Shown here: piece by piece, positions 1-8,514 of the stretch | How the letters are laid out: the number at the start of each line of letters is the position of its first letter | Numbering within the stretch: the stretch's first letter is position 1 | DNA from: a virus | DNA length: 26,869 nucleotides | Strand: one strand, 5' to 3' | Virus record (IMG/VR): IMGVR_UViG_3300046000_006306 | Coordinates: 1 to 26,869 of that record | Made by a program: the position numbers and the translations under genes | Notes under the pieces: generated by a model | What the model was told of the DNA's origin: nothing | Seen by the model: only the letters and a program-made list of their open reading frames with translations | Database searches by the model: none

Positions 1-1
1 C

Positions 2-2659
2 AATCCCAGCGACTTTGTAGTAAGAACTAGAGAAGGTTCTAGATCAGATGCTGAACAAAGTGGTATTATTGACATTGAACCAGATATAGAGGTAATCTAT
101 CCTGGAAGCACAGCAGACCTGGCACAGCAACGAGCCACGCCAGGCACATTCTCTGGTGCATGGAAGGTGTTAGTCAACGGAGAAGAAGTTCACAGATTCT
201 CAGGTGTGGGCAACAATCAATCAGATGCCAACAGAGTTGCAGCCACTTGGTTGCGAAACAATGGTATGGGCGTGTCAGGCGAAGGCTTTGAAGTGTATCC
301 TATCATGACAGAAGGCCTCACAGAAGGCAAAAAATACAATTTTGGAAGATTCCTAATCACACTAGGCGACCATGCTGTGGATAAATCAGTTGATCGTGTG
401 GTGCCTATAGAAAATGCTGAACGACTGCTGAAAAATATCAATAAAGTGCAAAGCAGTATCATGGGACAGCCCGAAGGGGCAGCATTTATTCTGCATGATG
501 GCCAAGGAACTGGGCTGGGCATGCGCAAGCATGATGGCAATAGATTGACTGTGGCTACAGTATATCAAACTCCACCAGGTTTTCGCAAAGGCCGACATCC
601 TACATTTCAAGTTGATGTTGATCAACAACTAGCAGAGTCAGCCAGTGACTATGAAATACATGACCGTCCCAAGCTAGATCGTGTGCTGGCCAAATGCTGC
701 CGCATGGTAGTGCAAGGTCAACAGCGAGATCCCGAACGCTATGGCCAAGTTGCTGCTTGTGTGATTGACCCTGACAACAGAATGATCTACGGCATCAACT
801 TGCCTGCCCGAGATGGCACACGCCGCCATGCTGAACGAGTGGCCATAGACAAGTATAGAAAAAGCATAGGTGAGATTCCCCAAGGGTCAATTGTTGTGAC
901 CACTTGCAGTCCCTGCAACTCACCCATGGAAGAACGCCACGGTGAAAGTTGCAAAGACCTACTGAACTCTGTGGGCATTCACAAGGTATACGCAGGCTAT
1001 CAAGACCCCACACAGCATGATGATTCGGACGCTGACTTCCGTGTGTATGTGACTGAAAATGATCAGCTATGGGGCGAATGTCAGTTGTTTGCTCAGTCAT
1101 TTTTGGGCTCAGAAGAACTTGCAGAAAATTTCCAAGAACCTGTCAACGAGATACTAAAAATTACTCCTTTTCAAATGGGTCGAAGCAATATTGATACTGA
1201 CAACCAAGGCATTAAGTCTGCAAATAAATTACCGGGCGGTAGTGGATTGTTATACAAAATAAATGACGAGAACTTTAGAGTTACTATTTCAATCTATGAT
1301 CCTCAGAAACAGGGAAAAAATCCAGTAGGACGTCAAATTGGCATCCTGACACTTTCTCCGGGTGGATGGTATTTGCCTATTGAATCAAGCCTGCGAGTTA
1401 ATATGATTGCAGTGGATCCACAATATCGAGCACAGGGTATCGCAAAAGCCATGTATGGCTTGGTGTTGACCAAGATGAAACGCACACTGGTAGCAGGAGA
1501 CAGTCAGAGTCCTGGAGGTCGTAAAAACTGGTTAAGCCTAGCACAGATTCCTGGAGTATCTGTCAAGGGATATGTGGCAATTGATAATAGATTGTTGGAC
1601 AGTCGCATAGACACAATAATGGGAAAATTAGGTGGTGAGTACATTGGCAGTGACATTAGCAACAGGAAATTTTTTGCGTTTGATGTGCTGCCAGGAACCA
1701 ATGAGCTCAAGCCTGCGGTAGTAACTTCATTAAATAAGATCTATAGTGGTGCGTTGCACACTGGATTATATGCCACATGGTCAGGCACAGTAAATGAGCA
1801 AGGTGTGGCAGAAGAAAACGAGTTAGATGAAGACTGGAAATCTGCATTGGCAACAGGTGCAATGGCTGGTGCAATGGCCATGGGTGCTCATGCAAAAGTT
1901 CCTGAAATAGTTCGCCAGGCAGTTGAACCAGGTGACACAGTCTACAGCATAGCAAGACAAAATAATGTAAATCCAATAGAGATATTCAAACTCAACAAGA
2001 TGGATCGTAATACCAAATTGGAAGTGGGACAAAAGGTATTGGTACCTGACTATTCAAAACCTGCTGTCACTCCGCCTGCTATCAAGTCACAACCTACTAA
2101 AGTTGCACAGCCCACCACATCAAAAGTTTCACCCGCACAAGATAGCGAAGTTACATTGTTAAGCATGAACAGTGACGCTGAGGCTGCACTACAAACTGCT
2201 GCCAAGGCCGCAGGACTTCGAGGTGTAGAACTGGCACAGTTCATGGCACAGACCAGACATGAAAGCTGGGACTTTAGCAAGATGAAGGAAGTGGGCAGTA
2301 AACAAAGATTTGCCAAGTATGAAAAACCCAAACTAGCAAAACAGTTGGGCAACAAAGTCAAAGGCGACGGCGAGCTATTTAAAGGACGTGGGTTTATTCA
2401 ACTTACCGGACGAGACAATTACACCCGAGCCAGCAAGCAAATATTTGGTGATGACAGATTGGTAAAAAATCCCGAGTTGGCCAGTAAACTGGATGTGGGT
2501 GCTCAAATTGCATTGTGGTTCTGGAAAAATCAAGTTCGACCCAATGTGAAGAACTTCAACAATACCACTGAAGTTGTGAAGGCCATCAATGCTGGTGAAC
2601 CAATACATGTGGTGCAACAACGGCATAATAAATTTAAAGAATATTTGGCGGTGCTATGA
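2..2659 (+). CDS. Multidomain phage protein, 5'-truncated: deaminase-like, GNAT, LysM, GH19 lysozyme
   Basis: The reading frame is open from base 2 with no stop, so the gene begins before the window; the GTG at 167 is probably internal. 885 residues are visible, numbered here from base 2. A cytidine-deaminase-like zinc site shows as HAE at 276-278 and SPC (C305), with a further Cys at 317; the usual PCxxC is stretched, so substrate and activity are uncertain. A GNAT acetyltransferase follows, with acetyl-CoA loop RAQGIA at 476-481. A short hydrophobic Ala/Gly/Met stretch precedes a LysM peptidoglycan-binding domain (about 641-683, PGDTVYSIARQNNV). The C-terminus (about 738-885) resembles GH19 chitinase/lysozyme, with RHES (E754 the likely catalytic acid) and GRGFIQLTGRDNY. 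The last three domains are clear by motif; the deaminase is moderately clear. Its stop overlaps the next start (ATGA). I infer a virion-associated polyprotein with murein-degrading ability; an endolysin fused to other enzymes is the alternative. Confidence 0.8.
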   Translation, partial: NPSDFVVRTREGSRSDAEQSGIIDIEPDIEVIYPGSTADLAQQRATPGTFSGAWKVLVNGEEVHRFSGVGNNQSDANRVAATWLRNNGMGVSGEGFEVYPIMTEGLTEGKKYNFGRFLITLGDHAVDKSVDRVVPIENAERLLKNINKVQSSIMGQPEGAAFILHDGQGTGLGMRKHDGNRLTVATVYQTPPGFRKGRHPTFQVDVDQQLAESASDYEIHDRPKLDRVLAKCCRMVVQGQQRDPERYGQVAACVIDPDNRMIYGINLPARDGTRRHAERVAIDKYRKSIGEIPQGSIVVTTCSPCNSPMEERHGESCKDLLNSVGIHKVYAGYQDPTQHDDSDADFRVYVTENDQLWGECQLFAQSFLGSEELAENFQEPVNEILKITPFQMGRSNIDTDNQGIKSANKLPGGSGLLYKINDENFRVTISIYDPQKQGKNPVGRQIGILTLSPGGWYLPIESSLRVNMIAVDPQYRAQGIAKAMYGLVLTKMKRTLVAGDSQSPGGRKNWLSLAQIPGVSVKGYVAIDNRLLDSRIDTIMGKLGGEYIGSDISNRKFFAFDVLPGTNELKPAVVTSLNKIYSGALHTGLYATWSGTVNEQGVAEENELDEDWKSALATGAMAGAMAMGAHAKVPEIVRQAVEPGDTVYSIARQNNVNPIEIFKLNKMDRNTKLEVGQKVLVPDYSKPAVTPPAIKSQPTKVAQPTTSKVSPAQDSEVTLLSMNSDAEAALQTAAKAAGLRGVELAQFMAQTRHESWDFSKMKEVGSKQRFAKYEKPKLAKQLGNKVKGDGELFKGRGFIQLTGRDNYTRASKQIFGDDRLVKNPELASKLDVGAQIALWFWKNQVRPNVKNFNNTTEVVKAINAGEPIHVVQQRHNKFKEYLAVL

Positions 2660-3804
2660 GAGCAAATGAATTTATTGTTGAATCAGATGAGCGGGCCATT
2701 GCACAAGCTCAGTACATGCAAGGTGAATGTGCAGTGTTAGCAATTACAATACACAAAATGGATCCTCAAAGATTTCCGCTAGGATTTGTTTACGAATTCT
2801 TTGATTCTATGCCAGACATATATATAGAACCTGACGAGTTTGATGAACTTGACCCGGCACGGCAACAGGATATACAAAACAATCATCAAAATTGGTCCCT
2901 GACTCATGCTTATGTGTATGATGTAAAAACTCAAAAATACATAGATGCTAGGGGCAGTCATGATTCTCCTCCCAATATCGGGCATCACTTCAATGCCACT
3001 AGACACAACAAATTCCCAGCTAAGATTCAAGACTTAGTAAACGTCAGCAGCTATATGGAATGGGACGAAGCGCAAGAAAAATGGATTGTGTTGCGCGGAT
3101 GGGATGCTCTTGACAAAGCATACACTCCTGAAGACCAGCAACGTGCCCGAGAATATGCTATAAAGTATCTGGGCGTGGAAGAACTGCCAGAAGCATTTGA
3201 TCGACCTTACAAAGGCAAGTGGGAGAAAAGCGAGTCTGGCAGTTATGACATGTTGGTACCGTTGCCCGATGGATCAAATTTAAACATCATGTTCAACAAC
3301 GAAGGTGGGAATGAATGGCAAGTTGAATTTTACAGAAACAACAGCCAAGAAGTCACTGGCGAAGGTGATGCTCAACGAATATTTGCCACTGTGTTAAATG
3401 CTATACAAAAGTTTATTAAAAAACACAAACCACTCCAGATTACTTTCTTTGCTAGTAAAGAAGTTGAGGCAGGGCAGAACAGCGAGAGTCGTGCCAAGTT
3501 ATATGACAGACTGGTTCAGCGTTATGCTGCATCTTTGGGATACGATGCAAGAATTTTTCAACACGGAAATGCAGTTAGCTACGAATTGACACAATACTCA
3601 CCACGTGACCATCTGTTTACAGAAAACTTTGCGGATGGTCGGAATCCGCAGGACAAGGGCGATTCAAAACGACACGGTGTGCCCACCAAAGCGTCCGTAA
3701 GCACCCTGCGTAAAGTGGCCAAACAAGGCGGTCGCAAAGGGCAGTTAGCACATTGGATGGCCAACATGAAGGCTGGGCGGGCTAAAGCCAAACGCAATAA
3801 ATAA
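2656..3804 (+). CDS. Internal virion protein candidate with papain-like fold domain
   Basis: 382 residues, starting by ATGA overlap with the upstream gene. The N-terminus MRANEFIVE/S resembles the T4 capsid-targeting peptide (MKTYQEFIAE) and ends in an I-x-E site typical for the prohead protease gp21. Residues about 20-110 carry GECAVLAITIH (C25), LTHAYVYD (H84) and KYIDARG (D97). That order of Cys, His and Asp fits a papain-like/transglutaminase-type domain of the kind found in phage polyvalent proteins. A second domain (about 205-320) is a globular module I associate with other T4-like phages, including TGEGDAQRIFATVLNAI and SRAKLYDRLVQRYA; its function is unknown. The C-terminus (about 325-382) is strongly basic, with HGVPTKASVSTLRKVAKQG and GRKGQLAHWMANMKAGR, and might bind DNA. 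Gene certain; protease-like role inferred from three residues only. Confidence 0.75.
   Translation: MRANEFIVESDERAIAQAQYMQGECAVLAITIHKMDPQRFPLGFVYEFFDSMPDIYIEPDEFDELDPARQQDIQNNHQNWSLTHAYVYDVKTQKYIDARGSHDSPPNIGHHFNATRHNKFPAKIQDLVNVSSYMEWDEAQEKWIVLRGWDALDKAYTPEDQQRAREYAIKYLGVEELPEAFDRPYKGKWEKSESGSYDMLVPLPDGSNLNIMFNNEGGNEWQVEFYRNNSQEVTGEGDAQRIFATVLNAIQKFIKKHKPLQITFFASKEVEAGQNSESRAKLYDRLVQRYAASLGYDARIFQHGNAVSYELTQYSPRDHLFTENFADGRNPQDKGDSKRHGVPTKASVSTLRKVAKQGGRKGQLAHWMANMKAGRAKAKRNK
3796..3803 (+). promoter_or_regulatory. Possible T4-type late promoter box (AATAAATA)
   Basis: The octamer AATAAATA matches seven of eight bases of the T4 late consensus TATAAATA. It spans the stop codon of the upstream gene and lies 7 bases before the ATG at 3811. 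That would give an almost leaderless transcript. The sequence is AT-rich and made partly of Asn-Lys-stop codons, so chance is a real possibility. Confidence 0.25.
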
Positions 3805-3810
3805 ACAATC

Positions 3811-4164
3811 ATGAGATATAAAGAAATTCTTGAAGCCTGCTGGACTGGGTATCGCCAAGCAGGCATGAAAAACAAAGGTGGGCGTCAGGTGCCCAATTGT
3901 GTGCCTGTGAGCGAAACAGATCTTGAAGAAAATCTCCGTGATTGGTTCAAAGACAAGTGGGTGCGCTTTGGACCCGATGGCAAGATCCGTGGTGATTGTG
4001 CTAGGGGCAGTTCAAAAGAAGGCAAGCCCAAGTGTTTGCCACAGGCCAAAGCACATGCCCTGGGCAAAAAAGGTCGTGCATCAGCAGCCGCAAGAAAACG
4101 CAGACAAGATCCCAACCCCAATCGTACAGGAAAGGCCATCAACGTGGCCACTAAAAAGAAATGA
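3811..4164 (+). CDS. Small basic Cys-containing conserved phage protein with capsid-targeting-like start
   Basis: 117 residues. The start MRYKEILE/A again ends in an (I/L)-x-E site. It is followed by CWTGYRQAGMKNKGGRQVPNCVP, a motif I recognise from many T4-like aquatic phage proteins, and then by WVRFGPDGKIRGDCARGS and GKPKCLPQAKAHALGKKGRA. Four Cys residues (two in each half) could bind metal. The C-terminal third is very rich in Lys and Arg, as expected for a protein packed with DNA. No enzymatic motif is visible. Its stop overlaps the start of the next gene (ATGA), so the two are probably translationally coupled. A packaged DNA-binding protein is my inference; the function is unknown. Confidence 0.75.
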   Translation: MRYKEILEACWTGYRQAGMKNKGGRQVPNCVPVSETDLEENLRDWFKDKWVRFGPDGKIRGDCARGSSKEGKPKCLPQAKAHALGKKGRASAAARKRRQDPNPNRTGKAINVATKKK

Positions 4165-6665
4165 TCATAAACGACTTATTTGAAGAGCAACAATCATGCC
4201 CACACTGTGGTGGTCCCATGTTCAGCGAAATGCTGATGATGGAAAAGAAAGATGCCTGCTACTACAAGGTCAAAGCGTCGGCTAAAGTATGGCCGTCAGC
4301 TTATGCATCAGGACGCTTGGTTCAGTGCCGTAAGAAAGGTGCTGGCAACTATGGCAACAAGTCGGAAGGCGTGGCAGAAGGCAAAGTAGAACCACAAGTT
4401 GATCATCGTGGTGATGTTGATCTCGATGCTGATATAGAAGTGCTGGGTGTTGATTACAACACAGGAACTTGGAAAATAACCTACAACGGAAAACCATACA
4501 CAGTAAAAGCTGATTATTTTTCTCGAGAAGATCTCAACCGTTGGCAAATTCCCGACTATGATGTTGAGATCATCAATCGCAATGGCCAAAATATAATGAA
4601 GGTGATTGACTGGGACAACGAAGGTTCTAGCAAGACTGACCGTCAAATAAGAATGGTCAACACTATCATTGCTTATTTAGATACAGAAAATGCACAAGAC
4701 ATACAATACATGGCTTGGAAAGATCAAGAACTTGATAACGTAAGTGCTTACGAGTTTTACAATGACATAAAATATTTTTACAACAAAGATCAACAAAAAA
4801 TAGACCAGACTGTACAATGGCTGTTGAAGAACATGACCAATGATGAAGCTCGTGAAGGTCTTGCAGACTACATAAAAAATCCAGTAAATCCCATGGATTG
4901 GAACACAAAAGAGAATCTAAAGAAAAACCGTCCGTATATGTTATACGTGGCCTTCAGTTATTCACGCGAAGGCAACACTGAAATGACACCAGGCATGAAC
5001 TTGCCAAAGATTCAGTTGAATGATCCTGATGACGAAGATGAACTTCAGCAACAGTTAGATGCCTTGTTTAAAAAAGTAGAATTTAAATTTGATGCTTTTG
5101 AAAACAAAATAGTTGAACTAAGTAAAAAATTCTCGCTTCCCGATCCAGACTTGGGTTCTGGCATGGGTGCTCGTGAAATGTTTTGGGATCTAACCATGCA
5201 AACAGCGTGGCCTAAAGAATACAAGCGTACTCGAAACGCAGCAACAAATATTTTGAACTTTAAAGCTGCGGTTGACAAGTATGCTAAATCGTTTAACAGT
5301 TCGTTGATAAAGATTGGCCTGCCTGGCATTAGTGAATATGCCATATGGTACGGTGTGTTGAGTGACGATCTAACAGAACAACAAGTAAACTACTTTGCAA
5401 CCCCAGAAGGATTTGCTAATGTTGCCAATGGTAAGATTGATGTGTCAAAAATGATCAACGACAACATGCAACGAAAAAGTTTGGAAGAAAAACTGGGCGA
5501 CAACCGTCCCAAGCTAGGCAGCAAGCGTGATGCAGGCAAGAGTGTTCGCAAGTGGCGCAAGAGTCGTGGACTGGATGAAACTGATCAAGTCAACGAAAAG
5601 TCTGTGAGCCAAGCACAATTCCGCACCATGGCAGCAGCCGCACACAATCCTAAATTTGCCAAGAAAGTTGGCATCAGTCAAGATGTTGCTCGAGAGTTTA
5701 ACAAAGCGGATAAAGGACAAGAATACAAAAAACTGCCTGCTCGCACCACAGAAGGCAGTTTACAAGAGACTGATACTAGTCGTCGTGGATTCCTTAGAGG
5801 ATTAGCAGCTTTTGCGGCCAGTGCGGCTGTGCCTGCACCAGTGGTTAAATTGCTATCAACACCAACAGGCGTTGCTTCTCTCCCTATCCCAGCCGGAATT
5901 GCATTGCTAAAAGGTATTCAAGAACATCTGGATCAATGGGACCCAGAAGATGATGACGACTACTACGAAGCATGGGAAGACATGGCCGGTGAACTGGGAT
6001 TTGAAGATGAAGATGCCGGCGATGAATACGGAGAGAGTGCTCAAGATAAGTTGGCAGATGTAGTAAACCTGTATAGAGAAAATCCTGAGCTGGCCGCGGC
6101 ACAACTGATCCGGCATCTCCAGACCAATGTGGGTGTGAGTCCTAAAGAGATAAAACCATCACTTGGGTCACGAGCCGACAATCCAAATGATTGGCGGTAT
6201 CATGACAAACAAAAGGGTGACGCTGTCGCAGGAAAAAAAGAGTCTGAGCTGGCAAAGTTAACACGATTAGCCGCTGCCGCCCAAAGTGCTGCTAATGCTA
6301 ACTTTCAAAAGTCCGCTGCTGCTGCCGCAGTCAAACACATGGGTCCAGTTCAGTATGCCAAAGACACACCTGCATTACCGGCACCCACCAAACCTGAATT
6401 TGATCTTGCGCCTGACTTGAAACAAAAAGGAAAAGTTCCTGTTGGCCAGCAATACAAAAAAGATAACCAACAAGGCATGGGCGAAGGTGAACAACAAAAG
6501 GGTGCTGACTATCGTGATCCGCCTGAAGCCGACTACGGTGACGACTATCAAGACATGGTTGCCAGAGTGAAAAAGCTGGCTGGCTTGGGCCCGTTAAAAA
6601 CTGTGTATGATCCTGCCAAGCGTGTGTATCGCAACGTGCCCACAGCAGTGCAACCTAAAAAATGA
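4161..6665 (+). CDS. 834-residue mosaic phage protein, probable internal virion protein
   Basis: Begins MIINDLFEE, whose L-F-E could be a prohead-protease site. Next comes a Cys motif CPHCGG (C13, C16) and the phage module ACYYKVKASAKVWPSAYASG ending in C56. The middle (about 75-440) has no motif I recognise. At about 447-473 lies NRPKLGSKRDAGKSVRKWRK, and at about 477-515 SVSQAQFRTMAAAAHNPKFA with a GISQDVAREF helix; both are short modules I associate with diverse phages. Residues 540-560 read SRRGFLRGLAAFAASAAV, identical in form to a twin-arginine signal but internal. An acidic stretch (about 588-622) follows, then Ala-rich helices and a C-terminal module YQDMVARVKKLAGLGPLKTV. Starts and ends by ATGA overlaps with its neighbours. 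Real gene without doubt; I see no catalytic domain. A scaffold-like or injected protein is an inference. Confidence 0.75.
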   Translation: MIINDLFEEQQSCPHCGGPMFSEMLMMEKKDACYYKVKASAKVWPSAYASGRLVQCRKKGAGNYGNKSEGVAEGKVEPQVDHRGDVDLDADIEVLGVDYNTGTWKITYNGKPYTVKADYFSREDLNRWQIPDYDVEIINRNGQNIMKVIDWDNEGSSKTDRQIRMVNTIIAYLDTENAQDIQYMAWKDQELDNVSAYEFYNDIKYFYNKDQQKIDQTVQWLLKNMTNDEAREGLADYIKNPVNPMDWNTKENLKKNRPYMLYVAFSYSREGNTEMTPGMNLPKIQLNDPDDEDELQQQLDALFKKVEFKFDAFENKIVELSKKFSLPDPDLGSGMGAREMFWDLTMQTAWPKEYKRTRNAATNILNFKAAVDKYAKSFNSSLIKIGLPGISEYAIWYGVLSDDLTEQQVNYFATPEGFANVANGKIDVSKMINDNMQRKSLEEKLGDNRPKLGSKRDAGKSVRKWRKSRGLDETDQVNEKSVSQAQFRTMAAAAHNPKFAKKVGISQDVAREFNKADKGQEYKKLPARTTEGSLQETDTSRRGFLRGLAAFAASAAVPAPVVKLLSTPTGVASLPIPAGIALLKGIQEHLDQWDPEDDDDYYEAWEDMAGELGFEDEDAGDEYGESAQDKLADVVNLYRENPELAAAQLIRHLQTNVGVSPKEIKPSLGSRADNPNDWRYHDKQKGDAVAGKKESELAKLTRLAAAAQSAANANFQKSAAAAAVKHMGPVQYAKDTPALPAPTKPEFDLAPDLKQKGKVPVGQQYKKDNQQGMGEGEQQKGADYRDPPEADYGDDYQDMVARVKKLAGLGPLKTVYDPAKRVYRNVPTAVQPKK

Positions 6666-7177
6666 GAGCCCAAGAGTTCATAGTTGAATACAAAAAATAT
6701 CCTACACAAGAATTTGAGGGTGTTACTTTTACTATGGCGGAAAAAGACGGTGAATTAATCGTCAAAGCACTTAATGATTTTGGAAATGCAATGGGTCATG
6801 TTATTTTTAACATGGATGGTCGAGAACTTGATCCACAAGATTTACAAGTTGATGAAAAGTATCAAGGTCAAGGTATTGCTAGAGTCATGTACGACTACAT
6901 TAAGAGTCGTGGATTTGTTATCAACCGCAGTTGGGACCAAACAGATGCAGGTGCAGGCTTTTGGAACAAGCACCGTGGAGAAGATGTTAGAGTTTGGGAA
7001 CAAGATGTCACAGAAGAACAACTGGACGAACTCACCTTCATGGGTTCGCAATGCACCAAAGACTGTTCCGGACACCGTGCTGGATACAATTGGAGTGTTG
7101 CTCGAGGACGTAAGAGCGCAGCCTCTTGGTCAAACTCATTCAACAAAGGCGCTGAATTAGCAGCCACAGGACACTGA
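6662..7177 (+). CDS. GNAT-type acetyltransferase with capsid-targeting-like N-terminus
   Basis: 171 residues. Starts MRAQEFIVE/Y, almost the same peptide as the protein at 2656 (EFIVE), with the I-x-E cleavage pattern. Residues about 15-110 form a short GNAT domain: beta strand LQVDEKYQGQGIARVMYDYI carries the acetyl-CoA pyrophosphate loop (Q/G-x-G-x-A), and GFWNKHRGEDVRVW resembles a GNAT C-terminal strand. The tail has GSQCTKDCSGHRAGYNWSVA followed by a Ser-rich SWSNSFNKGAELA, a compact Cys/His module I have seen in other T4-like phage virion proteins. Translation is coupled to the 834-residue protein by an ATGA overlap. The acetyl acceptor cannot be told; a host protein modified on injection is possible. 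GNAT assignment is good, role inferred. Confidence 0.75.
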   Translation: MRAQEFIVEYKKYPTQEFEGVTFTMAEKDGELIVKALNDFGNAMGHVIFNMDGRELDPQDLQVDEKYQGQGIARVMYDYIKSRGFVINRSWDQTDAGAGFWNKHRGEDVRVWEQDVTEEQLDELTFMGSQCTKDCSGHRAGYNWSVARGRKSAASWSNSFNKGAELAATGH

Positions 7178-7192
7178 TCCATACATACGTGC

Positions 7193-8002
7193 ATGATTGA
7201 TATCTGCACTGTTGTATTTGACGCCGAACTTGATGTCCTAAAACTACAAGCCCGTAGCATTGAACTCTACTGCCAAAACATTGGCCTAAAGAATATCTTT
7301 GTGATGATCAACGACTCCAGCCGAGTGGACCCTGCTTGGTATGGCGCATTTTCTGACTGTGTGAAGATTGTGCCACGATCCACATTCGATTGTGAGTGGA
7401 GCGACAACGGTTGGGTCAGCCAGCAAGTGTTAAAGATTCTAGGATCAGCCATGAGCAACAATGCCTGGTGCATGATCGTGGATGCCAAGACCTTGTTTGT
7501 GCGTCCAGTAGAGTTGGATCAAGTGCTAGTGGACGGTCGTGCTGCCACAGGAAGCCTATCAATCTATCCTGTATTTGAACCCAGCCGAAACATAACCAAC
7601 AAGTTGTTTGACATAGACTTGCCGGCACAGTTAGGTCCCGGTGGTGTGCCATTTTTTGTTGAACCCAGTTTAACAATAGACATGATTGCAGAAGTAGAAA
7701 GTAGAACTGGTCAAGTCTTTGGCAACTACTTTCAACAGCAGGGTATGCTTACGGAGTTCATACTGTATTCGGGCTATGTGTGGTATAGAGATCAGTCATT
7801 TGACCAGAGATATCACTCACAATCAAACATCTATCCTGCCAATCTCTGCCACAGTGAAACTGGCATATTTGATTCAAAGTTCAACACAATGAGCCAGCCA
7901 CACACTCTCACAGTAAGCATACACAGAAATGCGTGGACACAGTTGACTGAGCAACAACAACAAAAATATCACGAGCTGTTGATTGCACGAGGAATACTAT
8001 GA
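7193..8002 (+). CDS. DUF6492-like glycosyltransferase (GT-A type), degenerate DxD
   Basis: 269 residues. It has the layout of phage and bacterial proteins annotated as DUF6492/nucleotide-sugar transferases: an N-terminal beta strand (ICTVVFDAELDVLKLQARSI), a GWVSQQVLKIL helix near residue 73, and a strand ending in MIVDAKTLFVRP near 95-105, where a GT-A enzyme has its metal-binding DxD. Here that site is D97-A-K, so metal binding may be altered. The minus-strand gene 10363-11385 has the same layout with an intact DPD, so the two are probably distant paralogues. The stop overlaps the LmbE gene start (ATGA). It opens the glycan cassette; the sugar donor and acceptor are unknown. Confidence 0.6.
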   Translation: MIDICTVVFDAELDVLKLQARSIELYCQNIGLKNIFVMINDSSRVDPAWYGAFSDCVKIVPRSTFDCEWSDNGWVSQQVLKILGSAMSNNAWCMIVDAKTLFVRPVELDQVLVDGRAATGSLSIYPVFEPSRNITNKLFDIDLPAQLGPGGVPFFVEPSLTIDMIAEVESRTGQVFGNYFQQQGMLTEFILYSGYVWYRDQSFDQRYHSQSNIYPANLCHSETGIFDSKFNTMSQPHTLTVSIHRNAWTQLTEQQQQKYHELLIARGIL

Positions 8003-8514
8003 ACGCATTGTGTTTGGTAGCACACCCCGATGACTGTGTGATATTTGCCTACAGTTTCATACACAATCATCCTGAGCACAAATGGACCATTGGATACTTG
8101 ACTTACACTGCGCAAGATCCACGTGGACAAGAACTTTCAGCATTTTGGAAACAACGTGGCATTGAATGTGTGTTCTTGGGATTTGAAGATCACTGGCATG
8201 ACAACGAACAAAAGGTGTTCACACGCTGGCACGAAGAATCCGCTGACCAGGCCTGTTGGCATCTGGCTCGTAATTATGATCTAGTGCTCACACATGACGA
8301 GCAGGGTGACTACGGACACATACATCATATACTAGTAAATCGTGCAGTGCAGTGGCATCCTAACCTGGTGACATTTGCACAACCTGGCGAAGGAACTGTC
8401 ACGCTGACCGTGCCGCCAGATACATATAGCATAGATGAATTACCACTGCATGGCGAAATTGTGCGTGGCTTTCATCCCATAACACATCAAAACGATTACA
8501 AGGAACCCCAATGA
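7999..8514 (+). CDS. LmbE/PIG-L family deacetylase
   Basis: 171 residues, shorter than most family members (about 220-270). The N-terminus holds the zinc motif AHPDD (H9, D12, with D11 the likely base), and a distal motif THDEQGDYGHIHH places H107, H109 and H110 for the third zinc ligand. Family members are zinc-dependent hydrolases that remove acetyl groups from N-acetylglucosamine derivatives and similar small molecules. A GAGGA ribosome-binding site lies just before the ATG, and both ends overlap neighbours by four bases, coupling it to a glycosyltransferase upstream and an SGNH hydrolase downstream. Together they suggest deacylation of a glycan or glycoconjugate. Family call firm; substrate inferred only from context. 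Confidence 0.8.
   Translation: MNALCLVAHPDDCVIFAYSFIHNHPEHKWTIGYLTYTAQDPRGQELSAFWKQRGIECVFLGFEDHWHDNEQKVFTRWHEESADQACWHLARNYDLVLTHDEQGDYGHIHHILVNRAVQWHPNLVTFAQPGEGTVTLTVPPDTYSIDELPLHGEIVRGFHPITHQNDYKEPQ

Noticed and set aside
5773-5835. Secretion signal (Tat) of a separate gene starting inside the 834-residue protein
   Set aside because: No start codon with a ribosome-binding site lies just before the motif and the frame is open through it; kept only as a finding.
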